A DNA stretch of 6,665 bases from an uncultured beta proteobacterium (GCA_903892315.1 CAITHY010000099.1:1-6665), one strand, 5' to 3'. Shown: positions 1 through 6,264, numbered from the stretch's first letter. The notes: generated by a model from the sequence alone, not told the origin. Translations and numbers: made by a program.

Positions 1-44
1 GGGCTGCCCCTCAGGCCTAAACCACAGATTGTAGAAATTGGAAT
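1..44. other. Unassigned sequence downstream of the VanZ-family gene
   Basis: I see no clear terminator, start site or open frame in these 44 bases. GGGCTGCCCC at the edge is a near-palindrome too tight to form a good hairpin. Whether the operon continues cannot be told from here. Confidence 0.4.
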
Positions 45-464
45 TTACCGCTTTTCGAAGCTTCGGGCTTGAGCACGATTTAGTAAGACGTAAATGAGCC
101 AAACTACCGCTATACCGCAGGCATCAGCATACCAATCATAGAGATCACCTTGGCGCCAACTGGTGAGGGATTGGACCACCTCAATGAAGGCACCATAAAA
201 GAGTAATCCCGCAAAGACCTTACGCCCATGTTGAGGATACGAGACAGCGCCAAAGGCTGCCAATACGATAAATACCGCTGTATGTTGTGCTTTATCCCAC
301 CAATGAAAAATCGACTCTTCAGGTAACAGCTGGGCGGGTACTAAAAAAAGGACAGTAAAAAATAGTAGGATTAAATAAAATGCAACCCGCCGCCAAAATA
401 GGTTGATGAAATCGATCAAAGCAGCCTCTATGAATTGCTTAAGCGATTGCAGGTTACTTGCCAA
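45..464 (-). CDS. VanZ-family small integral membrane protein
   Basis: Product of up to 139 residues with four likely membrane helices (about residues 27-43, 61-75, 82-98 and 112-128). VanZ-family signatures are visible: DKAQH (57-61) at the start of helix 2, ExxQ (Glu95, Gln98) in helix 3, then Arg104, Asp107, Asp110 and Ala113-Asp114 (the last position is usually Asn in the family). VanZ relates to teicoplanin resistance in enterococci, but the wider family is common in envelope and polysaccharide loci and its biochemical role is unknown; resistance should not be inferred here. The start is uncertain: the first possible start is a TTG at 464, 37 bases inside galE, just after an in-frame TGA. 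A second TTG at 419 lies 8 bases past the galE stop, with AGAGG close upstream, and would remove 15 residues without touching the first helix. No ATG is available. Either way it is translated with galE, and it is the last gene seen in the operon. Confidence 0.85.
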   Translation of the reverse strand: MASNLQSLKQFIEAALIDFINLFWRRVAFYLILLFFTVLFLVPAQLLPEESIFHWWDKAQHTAVFIVLAAFGAVSYPQHGRKVFAGLLFYGAFIEVVQSLTSWRQGDLYDWYADACGIAVVWLIYVLLNRAQARSFEKR

Positions 465-1453
465 GCCCAGGCGCTTTCACACATCTGCGCCAGCGACCGC
501 TTCGTTTGCCAGTGAAAATCGATTAAGGCTTTATCCGCTTTGGCATAACAACTCGCGATATCTCCAGGACGTCTGCCCGCTATTTGATAGGGAATGGGAC
601 GGCCGCTAGCGAGCTCAAACGCCTGCACCATTTCTAAGACACTGTATCCCGTCCCAGTGCCCAGATTCACAGTGCTAAGTCCAGCGTGTTTTTGCAAATA
701 CTCCAGAGCTGCCAAATGGCCTTCAGCTAAATCCATCACGTGTATGTAATCGCGCACCCCAGTTCCATCGGGTGTCGCATAGTCATCACCAAAGACAGTA
801 AGTTGAGGGAGTTTGCCAACGGCAACTTGTGCAACAAACGGCATCAAATTATTCGGAATACCACTAGGGTCTTCGCCGATTAGACCGGAATCATGAGCGC
901 CTACAGGATTAAAGTAGCGCAAGCTCGCAATCTTCCATTTGGCACTCCCTTTGGAATCACTCTGTGCAACATCTTGCAGTAACTGTTCAATCTGCAATTT
1001 ATTTCTGCCGTAAGGATTGGTGGGGACAGTTGGATGCGACTCGTCAATCGGTAAATATTGTGGATCACCATACACGCAGGCACTACTGGAAAATACCAAC
1101 TGATATATCTGCGCCCTTGCCATTGCTTGCAAGAGACTAATCGCGCCTTGCACATTGGCGGAGTAATACTCAATCGGCATTGAAGATGATTCTCCCACTG
1201 CCTTGAGTCCTGCGAAATGAATGACCGCATCAATGCGATGCATCTGAAGTACTTGAGTTAACGTGTCGGTATCTCGGACATCGCCAATAATGGAAGAAAC
1301 TGAGTGTTCTAAAATTTGAGCGATCCGCTCTGCTACTTCGGGCTTGCTATTCGAATTGTTGTCATAGAGCACAACTTGATGACCCGCTTGCTCTAAAACA
1401 ATGGCGGTATGACTCGCGATATATCCCGTGCCACCAGTAAGTAATATATTCAT
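428..1453 (-). CDS. galE: UDP-glucose 4-epimerase GalE
   Basis: Cytoplasmic NAD-dependent extended short-chain dehydrogenase of 341 residues, the usual GalE length, interconverting UDP-glucose and UDP-galactose. Visible motifs: nucleotide-binding TGGTGYIASH (6-15), GDVRD (57-61), HFAGLKAVGES (79-89), catalytic Ser124 in SSSACVYG, YxxxK with Tyr148 and Lys152, RYFNPVGAH (179-187), GIPNNLMP (198-205), DGTGVRDYIHVMDLA (229-243) and the UDP-binding RRPGD (294-298). These match E. coli GalE almost throughout. Two positions differ: Ala13 replaces the third glycine of GxxGxxG, and Cys302 sits where E. coli has the gate Tyr299. Human GALE has Cys there and also accepts UDP-GlcNAc/UDP-GalNAc, so dual specificity is plausible (inference). 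The ATG start is secure: an in-frame TAA lies two codons upstream and an AAAGAG ribosome site 9 bases upstream. The gene starts 18 bases after the gfcC-gfcD fusion, so it probably supplies the capsule or exopolysaccharide pathway. Confidence 0.97.
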   Translation of the reverse strand: MNILLTGGTGYIASHTAIVLEQAGHQVVLYDNNSNSKPEVAERIAQILEHSVSSIIGDVRDTDTLTQVLQMHRIDAVIHFAGLKAVGESSSMPIEYYSANVQGAISLLQAMARAQIYQLVFSSSACVYGDPQYLPIDESHPTVPTNPYGRNKLQIEQLLQDVAQSDSKGSAKWKIASLRYFNPVGAHDSGLIGEDPSGIPNNLMPFVAQVAVGKLPQLTVFGDDYATPDGTGVRDYIHVMDLAEGHLAALEYLQKHAGLSTVNLGTGTGYSVLEMVQAFELASGRPIPYQIAGRRPGDIASCYAKADKALIDFHWQTKRSLAQMCESAWAWQVTCNRLSNS

Positions 1454-1462
1454 TTGTGGTTA

Positions 1463-1468
1463 CTCTTT
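1463..1468 (-). promoter_or_regulatory. Ribosome binding site of galE
   Basis: On the minus strand this reads AAAGAG, 9 bases before the galE ATG, in the 18-base gap after the gfcC-gfcD stop codon. It supports independent initiation of galE within the operon. The gap shows no promoter or terminator. Confidence 0.6.
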
Positions 1469-1471
1469 AAA

Positions 1472-4400
1472 TTATTCAGCTAACTGCCACTGACCTGTGG
1501 TTAAGGCACGGCCATCGCGTGTACCGGTCAGGTTATACAAAGGATACTTACGATATAACATCGCGCCGCCATCTCGAATCAGCGGTGTCCATAACAAGTT
1601 GGCAACCGAATCAGTATGTCTTGCAAAGAAAGCATCAAATGGTACGGCAATATAGACGCCCTTATCAAAACTTCCCTCACCGAATTGTGAATAACTCACG
1701 TTTGTACGAGTGACATAGGCTCCAATCTTCACACCATTTTGAAATACGCGTGACAAGTCAAGAGTGCCGCCACGGTCGCCCGCTAAATATTGACCCACAC
1801 TAAATTTCACCAAGATATCCTCAAAACCCGTATCCCAATAGCTCGTGATATGGCCTGTATTAACTGAATAGCTTTGCAAGGAAGTCCACTGGTTAAATTG
1901 ACGCTGCCTGACGCGGTTGGCATCGATACCAATTGCAAAGCGACTATTGCTTGGGCGATATAAGTATTCTCCGCCAGCACCAGCGAACATCATCTCTAAA
2001 TAGCCAGCATAGGCACTCGCAAAATGATCGCCTCCCAACTGGAATGTGCGCGTTGCTTGTAAGTTGGGCATCGTTGCTACCGAAGTTGTCATGTATTGAC
2101 GAATATCGGTTCTGACTGGTGGCAAATTGGTGGGGCCTGTGTAATTAAATTTACCAAAGTTATCAATTAAACGCGCGCTCACTGTACCAGTCAGCCAAGT
2201 GTTTTTATCAAAGTTATAAGTGCCATCTGCAGTAGCAGAAACAGCGAATAACAATGGCGTATCAGGACCACCAATCACCTGGAAATAACCTAAACCCAAT
2301 TCACCATCGTAGGGCTTATGGTCTAGTCGACCCCAAACACTGCCCGGAGGTAATTTTGCTGTAGCCTCCGATGTTAAGGGCTCCATAATCGTTTTTTTCT
2401 GTGATGGAGGCAGCCATTGCGTTTGACTTAACATCCATTGCACTCGATCTACCTTGTAGTCAGAGACCATCAAGCCTTTATTAAAAAACTCCAGCTGGAA
2501 GTCTTGAATATTGGCCGGGGCATCGCGGTGTAATACACCCACACCTTTGTCAATTCGCTCTCGGATATACACGCCAGTCGCATCATTAAATTGCACAATC
2601 CAAGTATTGCCAGCAACCTTAATGTCATTAACCTGCCAACCAGTCAGCGTTTGCAAGTCGAGTAAAGTTTGCGTTGGTGCAACACTGCTGATCACTGCGG
2701 TGTTGCTTGCTACTGTGCGAGTCGATGGGTTTAGTGGTTTTGAATTCGAGCTCACCGTAGTGGCAGTATTTGCACTAGTACCTAACTTTGCTCCAGACTT
2801 TGTACTAGCGTTAGCACTACTCAAATTCATTAAGTCAACCCGCAAGTTGGGGGCAAGCGTTGGATCTCCTGCAGCATTAAACGAGGTCGTGACTACTGAG
2901 CTTGGATTGTTATCCGCGCGTGAAGGCACTTGATAGGCTATCGACTTGAGATCAACCGGTACTGCTCTGGCCTCAGCTGACTTAGGGGCGGTAAGTAGAT
3001 CTAATCGATCATGCAAAGTAACGCCTAGCATGAAGGTATTACCTCCACGCAAGCCAGCCGTGAAGTCAAAGTTCCCCATGCTATATACAGCTCCAAAATT
3101 CAAAGGCGTTTTGGTAGGTAGCGCCACACCAAAAGGTTCATGCTGGTAATTGTTACCGTCTAATTCTGCTTTTAAGATCAGTCCATCAATCGGTGTGTGA
3201 TATTGCAAACCACCCATAATCGCGGTATTGCCATAAAAATAGTTTCCACTCAAAGTGCCGCCCTCACCCACTACTGGTGGCGGTCTCGTAGCATAGGCGG
3301 AAGAAATCTTTTTAAACGGATTGGGAATGTTGTTGCGCGAACCTAGATAACCCCAACCCATGCCCAAGCTGAAATCAAAATCACTCACGCGCTTATTGGC
3401 CACAAGATATTCACCAGAAAATAATCCAGTGCCTAAAATATCGCGTCCACCTACTGCGATCTCAGGGATATAGGCACTTTCTTTCCAGAGGCGAAACTTA
3501 ATATCAAAACTTTTATCTTTGTAGGTTTGATCTCCTGCATAAACTCCATAAGGAATGCCATTGATATTGGTATAGCGAAAACCAAATTCGGCAAAATCTA
3601 CTGGTGTTAAGAAAAAATTGAGTTGCCCATAGGGATTAGCATTACTCACTCCAAGAGCTGCAGTTCCAGCCGGCGCGATGCGCGCAGTCGGCGTTTCCAG
3701 TAAACCCACTTCACCCCAAATACTTCGGGTTAAAGGAAGATTCCGCGATGTCATATAGCGATCGTCGACCGACATAATGGGTGGGCGTCTTAAATTGGCC
3801 TCATTATCGGGACTCAAGGCATCGCCAGAAATTTCTTGCGTAGATAAAAATGCAGCAAGCTGCTCAGAAAAAGCTCGTGCATCTCGATCAGACCATCCTG
3901 ATCCCCGTGGTGGCGCCCAAATCCAAGCGCCTGGTGCCGGTAAATCTTGCTTGGCTTCATTCCAACTGGCCGTTGGAACTACGCGAATTTTTCCATCCGG
4001 TTCAATCACCCACGCCCAGTCAGCAACCACCGTTTGCGCACGGCAAGCGCGATAGTATTGACGCGTTTCCACATTCGGTTGATAGCGCACTTTACACAGT
4101 AATCCATCGCTGCGAATCACCGTAATACTCTCCGGCGTTAGAGGAATGCGAATTTCTTCACCAGCCTGCAAGATCGGATCAAGCTGTGGATTAATTTCTA
4201 AATAACGGGCGCTAGTGCTAGGCAATAACGCACGCCCTGTTACCGGCATGCTCTCAATTAAATTTCGTAAAACCTCGCGCGACTTATCAAATGAAGGCTC
4301 ACCACTAGGCGAACGCATCTTCTTTAAGGTTTCCAAGAGCACATCTTTTTGCTTTGTTTGAGTCGGTACTTCTGAAGGGACTATCCACGCCATACCTAAC

Positions 4401-5356
4401 AAATAAGGATCTGGTTTTTCTGGGACATCGGGACCTTTTGCTACTTTAGGTTGCTCGACTCCGCTAGCGGACGCTTGATCAGTTGATTGCTTACGTCGTT
4501 GATCTTGGATTAACCACTCACTTAAACGCATTCCTGCAACCGCTGTCGACTCATCAATAACTACAGCAGTAATCGGTGGTGTAAGAGGAGGCTCCCCTGG
4601 AGGGTTTGAAGCCAATTTTTTATTGGCTTTCGCTTTTGACGCAGCGTTTGCTTTTGCATTAGCCTGCTTGCTCTGTACCAGCACCACCGTTTCCTGAGAA
4701 TCGGTCTTGGGAGATTGCTCGTTTAAGGTAACCGATTTAACTGGCGCCGTATCTTGAACTGTTTTCAGTGGGCCATCTTCTGCAGGGGTACTGCGTGCAG
4801 GCATAATCATTACCGTCCGAACACCTGGGCCAGGACCTGGGCCCCAAACCAATGCAGGACCTGCACTTGCGCCAGCACTTTCTCCTAGAGTGAGTCCTGC
4901 AGTAGCTCCCGCGCTTGCATCAACTACTCCCAGATGATCTTGCAAAGATGAGTTGGCTTTACTTACTGAAGAGGGGCGCTTTTCAGAATTCACTACAGAT
5001 GATGTTGGATTTGCAGTAGGCAAACTAAGAGGGGCATTAGAAGATCTTGCCGAAGGGGTTCCACTCAAAACAGATCCCGTACCAGGACCCGCTCCTAGAC
5101 TGACTCCAGCAGTCAATCCCGCCCCAGCGCCAAGCCCAGGATAGTTGATGAATTTCTTTGTTTTTGTTTTACCCTGAGGAATCGCTTCCGAGCCTGCACT
5201 TTGATCACTCACAACCATTTGAGCTTGCGCATGTTGAACAATTAAAGTGGAAGCAAAAATACACGCACTCAGTGTGCTTGCTAATAGACGCTGAAATACA
5301 TTGAACTCTTGCTCGCGCAGGAGTGCCCTCTGTCGAACAATCACTCTGCGTTTCAT
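1472..5356 (-). CDS. GfcC-GfcD (YjbG-YjbH) fusion, polysaccharide export protein
   Basis: Unusually long protein (1294 residues) joining what E. coli makes as two. Residues 1-45 form a signal peptide with a long basic N-region (about 23 residues), a hydrophobic core (24-40) and a cleavage site after AQA (43-45). Residues 46-264 are a Gly/Ala/Pro/Ser-rich linker. Residues 265-510 are a GfcC/YjbG domain: MPVTGRA (370-376), ADWAWVIEPDGKIRVVP (445-461), SWNEA (464-468) and PGAWIW (475-480), ending in an amphipathic helix (489-508). Residues 545-1294 are GfcD/YjbH: GLLETPTARIA (551-561), AGDQTYKDKSFDIKFRLW (607-624), GRDILGTGLF (637-646), GNNYQ (734-738), a non-barrel middle segment (about 790-1000) and GQYLAGDRGGTLD (1188-1200). 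The known role is exopolysaccharide or group 4 capsule export or surface assembly; the mechanism is unsettled. The ATG overlaps the gfcB stop (ATGA), and an in-frame TAA two codons upstream rules out a longer start. The C-terminus (GQWQLAE) lacks the usual terminal aromatic residue of outer-membrane barrels. Confidence 0.93.
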   Translation of the reverse strand: MKRRVIVRQRALLREQEFNVFQRLLASTLSACIFASTLIVQHAQAQMVVSDQSAGSEAIPQGKTKTKKFINYPGLGAGAGLTAGVSLGAGPGTGSVLSGTPSARSSNAPLSLPTANPTSSVVNSEKRPSSVSKANSSLQDHLGVVDASAGATAGLTLGESAGASAGPALVWGPGPGPGVRTVMIMPARSTPAEDGPLKTVQDTAPVKSVTLNEQSPKTDSQETVVLVQSKQANAKANAASKAKANKKLASNPPGEPPLTPPITAVVIDESTAVAGMRLSEWLIQDQRRKQSTDQASASGVEQPKVAKGPDVPEKPDPYLLGMAWIVPSEVPTQTKQKDVLLETLKKMRSPSGEPSFDKSREVLRNLIESMPVTGRALLPSTSARYLEINPQLDPILQAGEEIRIPLTPESITVIRSDGLLCKVRYQPNVETRQYYRACRAQTVVADWAWVIEPDGKIRVVPTASWNEAKQDLPAPGAWIWAPPRGSGWSDRDARAFSEQLAAFLSTQEISGDALSPDNEANLRRPPIMSVDDRYMTSRNLPLTRSIWGEVGLLETPTARIAPAGTAALGVSNANPYGQLNFFLTPVDFAEFGFRYTNINGIPYGVYAGDQTYKDKSFDIKFRLWKESAYIPEIAVGGRDILGTGLFSGEYLVANKRVSDFDFSLGMGWGYLGSRNNIPNPFKKISSAYATRPPPVVGEGGTLSGNYFYGNTAIMGGLQYHTPIDGLILKAELDGNNYQHEPFGVALPTKTPLNFGAVYSMGNFDFTAGLRGGNTFMLGVTLHDRLDLLTAPKSAEARAVPVDLKSIAYQVPSRADNNPSSVVTTSFNAAGDPTLAPNLRVDLMNLSSANASTKSGAKLGTSANTATTVSSNSKPLNPSTRTVASNTAVISSVAPTQTLLDLQTLTGWQVNDIKVAGNTWIVQFNDATGVYIRERIDKGVGVLHRDAPANIQDFQLEFFNKGLMVSDYKVDRVQWMLSQTQWLPPSQKKTIMEPLTSEATAKLPPGSVWGRLDHKPYDGELGLGYFQVIGGPDTPLLFAVSATADGTYNFDKNTWLTGTVSARLIDNFGKFNYTGPTNLPPVRTDIRQYMTTSVATMPNLQATRTFQLGGDHFASAYAGYLEMMFAGAGGEYLYRPSNSRFAIGIDANRVRQRQFNQWTSLQSYSVNTGHITSYWDTGFEDILVKFSVGQYLAGDRGGTLDLSRVFQNGVKIGAYVTRTNVSYSQFGEGSFDKGVYIAVPFDAFFARHTDSVANLLWTPLIRDGGAMLYRKYPLYNLTGTRDGRALTTGQWQLAE
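1475..3724 (-). other. GfcD/YjbH outer-membrane barrel part of the fusion
   Basis: Residues 545-1294 match E. coli YjbH along its whole length as I recall it, so the barrel part is complete. Alternating, aromatic-rich strands occur on both sides of a middle segment (about 790-1000). That segment contains a family-conserved portion (LLDLQTLTG through VYIRERIDKG, about 898-938) and a Ser/Thr/Asn-rich insert (about 845-895) that E. coli lacks. The two strand-rich halves are compatible with two consecutive barrels; this is inferred from the pattern, not modelled. Confidence 0.85.
3827..4564 (-). other. GfcC/YjbG periplasmic domain of the fusion
   Basis: Residues 265-510. Family knowledge: E. coli GfcC is a stand-alone periplasmic protein whose fold resembles the beta-grasp domains of the Wza export channel, with a C-terminal amphipathic helix. 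Matching blocks here run in order: GMRLSEWLIQ (275-284), LLGMAWIVPSE (319-329), MPVTGRA (370-376), AWVIEPDGK (448-456), PGAWIW (475-480), then GWSDRDARAFSEQLAAFL (487-504) as the final helix. An insert of about 30 charged and Pro-rich residues follows the first block. Cys421 and Cys438 could form a disulfide. About 34 residues separate this domain from the barrel. Confidence 0.85.
4882..4912 (-). repeat. In-frame direct repeat, copy 2
   Basis: A 31-base stretch coding for residues 149-159 (AGATAGLTLGE). It matches the stretch at 5092-5122 at 25 of 31 positions, in the same codon frame, 210 bases (70 codons) away. Some differences are synonymous or conservative, as expected for an old duplication inside a coding sequence. 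Confidence 0.6.
5092..5122 (-). repeat. In-frame direct repeat, copy 1
   Basis: Codes for residues 79-89 (AGLTAGVSLGA) of the gfcC-gfcD fusion, partner of the copy at 4882-4912. The shared protein pattern is A-G-x-T-A-G-(V/L)-(S/T)-L-G. Similarity fades on both sides into Gly/Ala-rich sequence. Confidence 0.6.
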
Positions 5357-6144
5357 GATTTAGCCCGAGCTACTGGAGGCCATGGCCACACTTGCCATGA
5401 AAGGCAATAAGAAGGCATGAGGCATTGCCGACCAAATATGGGGCGCATTGCTGGCGTACTGACATCAATCGCATAGATTGCGGTAACAGGGGCGAGTCCA
5501 GGATTATCCATCACGCGGTACTTGGGAGACACACGCTCTTCAACCCAGCGTAAATTAGTGCTGTATGGCCCTTCCTTTAAACGCTTAGGAGCATCGCTAG
5601 GCGCTTCTGAAAGCGCCTTCATTAAAACGACTTCCTCAATTTGCGCGCGATACCCTGGCATCACTGTGCGAATCCGTGTGTAGCTCAAAGGATTTTTTAG
5701 ATTTCGATATATTTTTGTTGTTGCCAGTTCTGCCGCTTCAATATTTTTCGGATCAAGCGCGGCCGAGATGGGCGGTGCATCAAGCAACTTCACTTCAGTC
5801 CAATTAATGTCTAAGCCATGCGTACTCGATAAGCGTCCATTTTGAATGCGGACCGTCTCACGCGAAGAGGAATACCACACCTCTGTTAATCCATTTGCTT
5901 GCGGATCTACGTAACCTAAAACCAGTAAAGCGGGATTGCCATTCACATCAGCGCGCAGATAAGTAAAGCGAGGATCTAAAGGATAAGAATCAATAACCGT
6001 ATTCGGGTTAGTAAAAGTGAGCTTGAGAGATTCATAGATAGCGCCTTGACTACCGGTGCACGCGCTGATACCTAGCAACAGAAAACAGGCTATAAAGATT
6101 CTGCTGAGAAAATAATCTATCCGCGTGAGTAAATTGTGATGCAT
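5353..6144 (-). CDS. gfcB: GfcB/YjbF-family outer-membrane lipoprotein
   Basis: A 263-residue lipoprotein. A hydrophobic core (about 16-27) ends in the lipobox ISAC, so Cys29 is the predicted lipidated residue; Thr30 at the +2 position argues against retention in the inner membrane. Family features: ESLKLTF (38-44), YLRADVNGNPALLVLGYVD (62-80) and NGRLSSTHGL (102-111) align with YLRL..., VLGYIE and HNGRLLKTVKL of E. coli YjbF; IYAIDVSTPAMRP (223-235) corresponds to its FWVD.ATG.VR segment. The family accompanies GfcC and GfcD in group 4 capsule or exopolysaccharide export; its exact activity is not known. It is somewhat longer than E. coli YjbF, and its tail has two cysteines (241, 247) and a WPWPP motif. 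The ATG is supported by an in-frame TAA five codons upstream, but the ribosome site is poor: TAGGT lies 14 bases upstream. Its TGA overlaps the next ATG by 4 bases, implying translational coupling. Confidence 0.88.
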   Translation of the reverse strand: MHHNLLTRIDYFLSRIFIACFLLLGISACTGSQGAIYESLKLTFTNPNTVIDSYPLDPRFTYLRADVNGNPALLVLGYVDPQANGLTEVWYSSSRETVRIQNGRLSSTHGLDINWTEVKLLDAPPISAALDPKNIEAAELATTKIYRNLKNPLSYTRIRTVMPGYRAQIEEVVLMKALSEAPSDAPKRLKEGPYSTNLRWVEERVSPKYRVMDNPGLAPVTAIYAIDVSTPAMRPIFGRQCLMPSYCLSWQVWPWPPVARAKS

Positions 6145-6192
6145 GAAAAAACAGTTTTACCTAAAAGCACTGACGTCTACTGGAAAACGCAT

Positions 6193-6216
6193 AAAAAAAC
6201 CGACATAAAGGTCGGT
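6193..6216 (-). terminator. Rho-independent terminator between gfcA-like gene and gfcB
   Basis: On the minus strand a perfect 6-bp stem ACCGAC/GTCGGT (6199-6216) with a six-base loop CTTTAT runs straight into a T tract (seven T counting the last stem base). The T tract is on one side only, so it acts on leftward transcription. It lies about 82 bases after the gfcA-like stop and 48 bases before the gfcB start. The stem is short, so termination may be partial, making it a candidate attenuator for the downstream operon. Confidence 0.8.
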
Positions 6217-6237
6217 ACAGTTAGCGCTCTTATTGTA

Positions 6238-6264
6238 GTGCTTGTACCCAGAATGTGGGCGCAC
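6238..6264 (-). other. Imperfect hairpin in the 3' untranslated region
   Basis: The minus strand can pair GTGC with GCAC outside and GCCCA with TGGGT inside (one G-T pair), with a four-base bulge ACAA and a five-base loop CATTC. It sits between the gfcA-like stop codon and the terminator. It may stabilise the end of the short transcript; it could also be chance. Confidence 0.3.

Larger units (their letters stand above)
4565..5221 (-). other. Low-complexity Gly/Ala/Pro/Ser-rich linker of the fusion
   Basis: Residues 46-264 after the predicted signal peptidase site. They contain two Gly/Ala-rich blocks (74-94 and 147-179, the second ending in GPGPGPG), a Ser/Asn/Pro-rich stretch between them, and a Lys/Ala/Asn-rich block (229-248) before a Pro-rich junction (251-261) into the GfcC domain. 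Nothing resembles a folded domain. E. coli GfcC and YjbG have no such extension. It may be a flexible tether, a cell-wall or polymer contact, or a degenerate GfcA-like segment; the sequence alone does not decide. Confidence 0.7.

Noticed and set aside
45..464. Teicoplanin/vancomycin resistance gene because of the VanZ match
   Set aside because: The VanZ family is broad, no other van genes are present, and the setting is a Gram-negative polysaccharide operon.
403..609. Plus-strand open frame over the galE-vanZ junction
   Set aside because: It is antisense to the well-supported C-terminus of galE and the start of the VanZ-family gene, with no family resemblance.
2511..2933. Plus-strand open frame of 140 codons with a hydrophobic C-terminal half
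   Set aside because: It lies antisense to the low-complexity insert and middle segment of the gfcC-gfcD fusion, whose coding frame is certain from homology. Its hydrophobic look is the complement of Ser/Thr/Asn/Lys codons.
3777..4125. Two overlapping plus-strand open frames of about 91-92 codons
   Set aside because: Both are antisense to the conserved GfcC domain and show no recognisable motif or ribosome site.
4824..4843. Repeated CCTGGGCC that could form a small hairpin
   Set aside because: It simply encodes the Gly-Pro repeats at residues 172-178 of the linker; no T tract follows and it lies inside a certain coding region.
5353..5450. Possible frameshift near the end of the GfcB-like gene because the tail looks unusual
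   Set aside because: The other two frames close quickly without family-like sequence, while the annotated frame keeps the D-x-x-T and R positions expected and ends in a clean ATGA coupling with the next gene.
6232..6237. TACAAT on the minus strand as a -10 box for a promoter before gfcB
   Set aside because: No acceptable -35 box lies 16-18 bases upstream, and transcripts would start just before the terminator.
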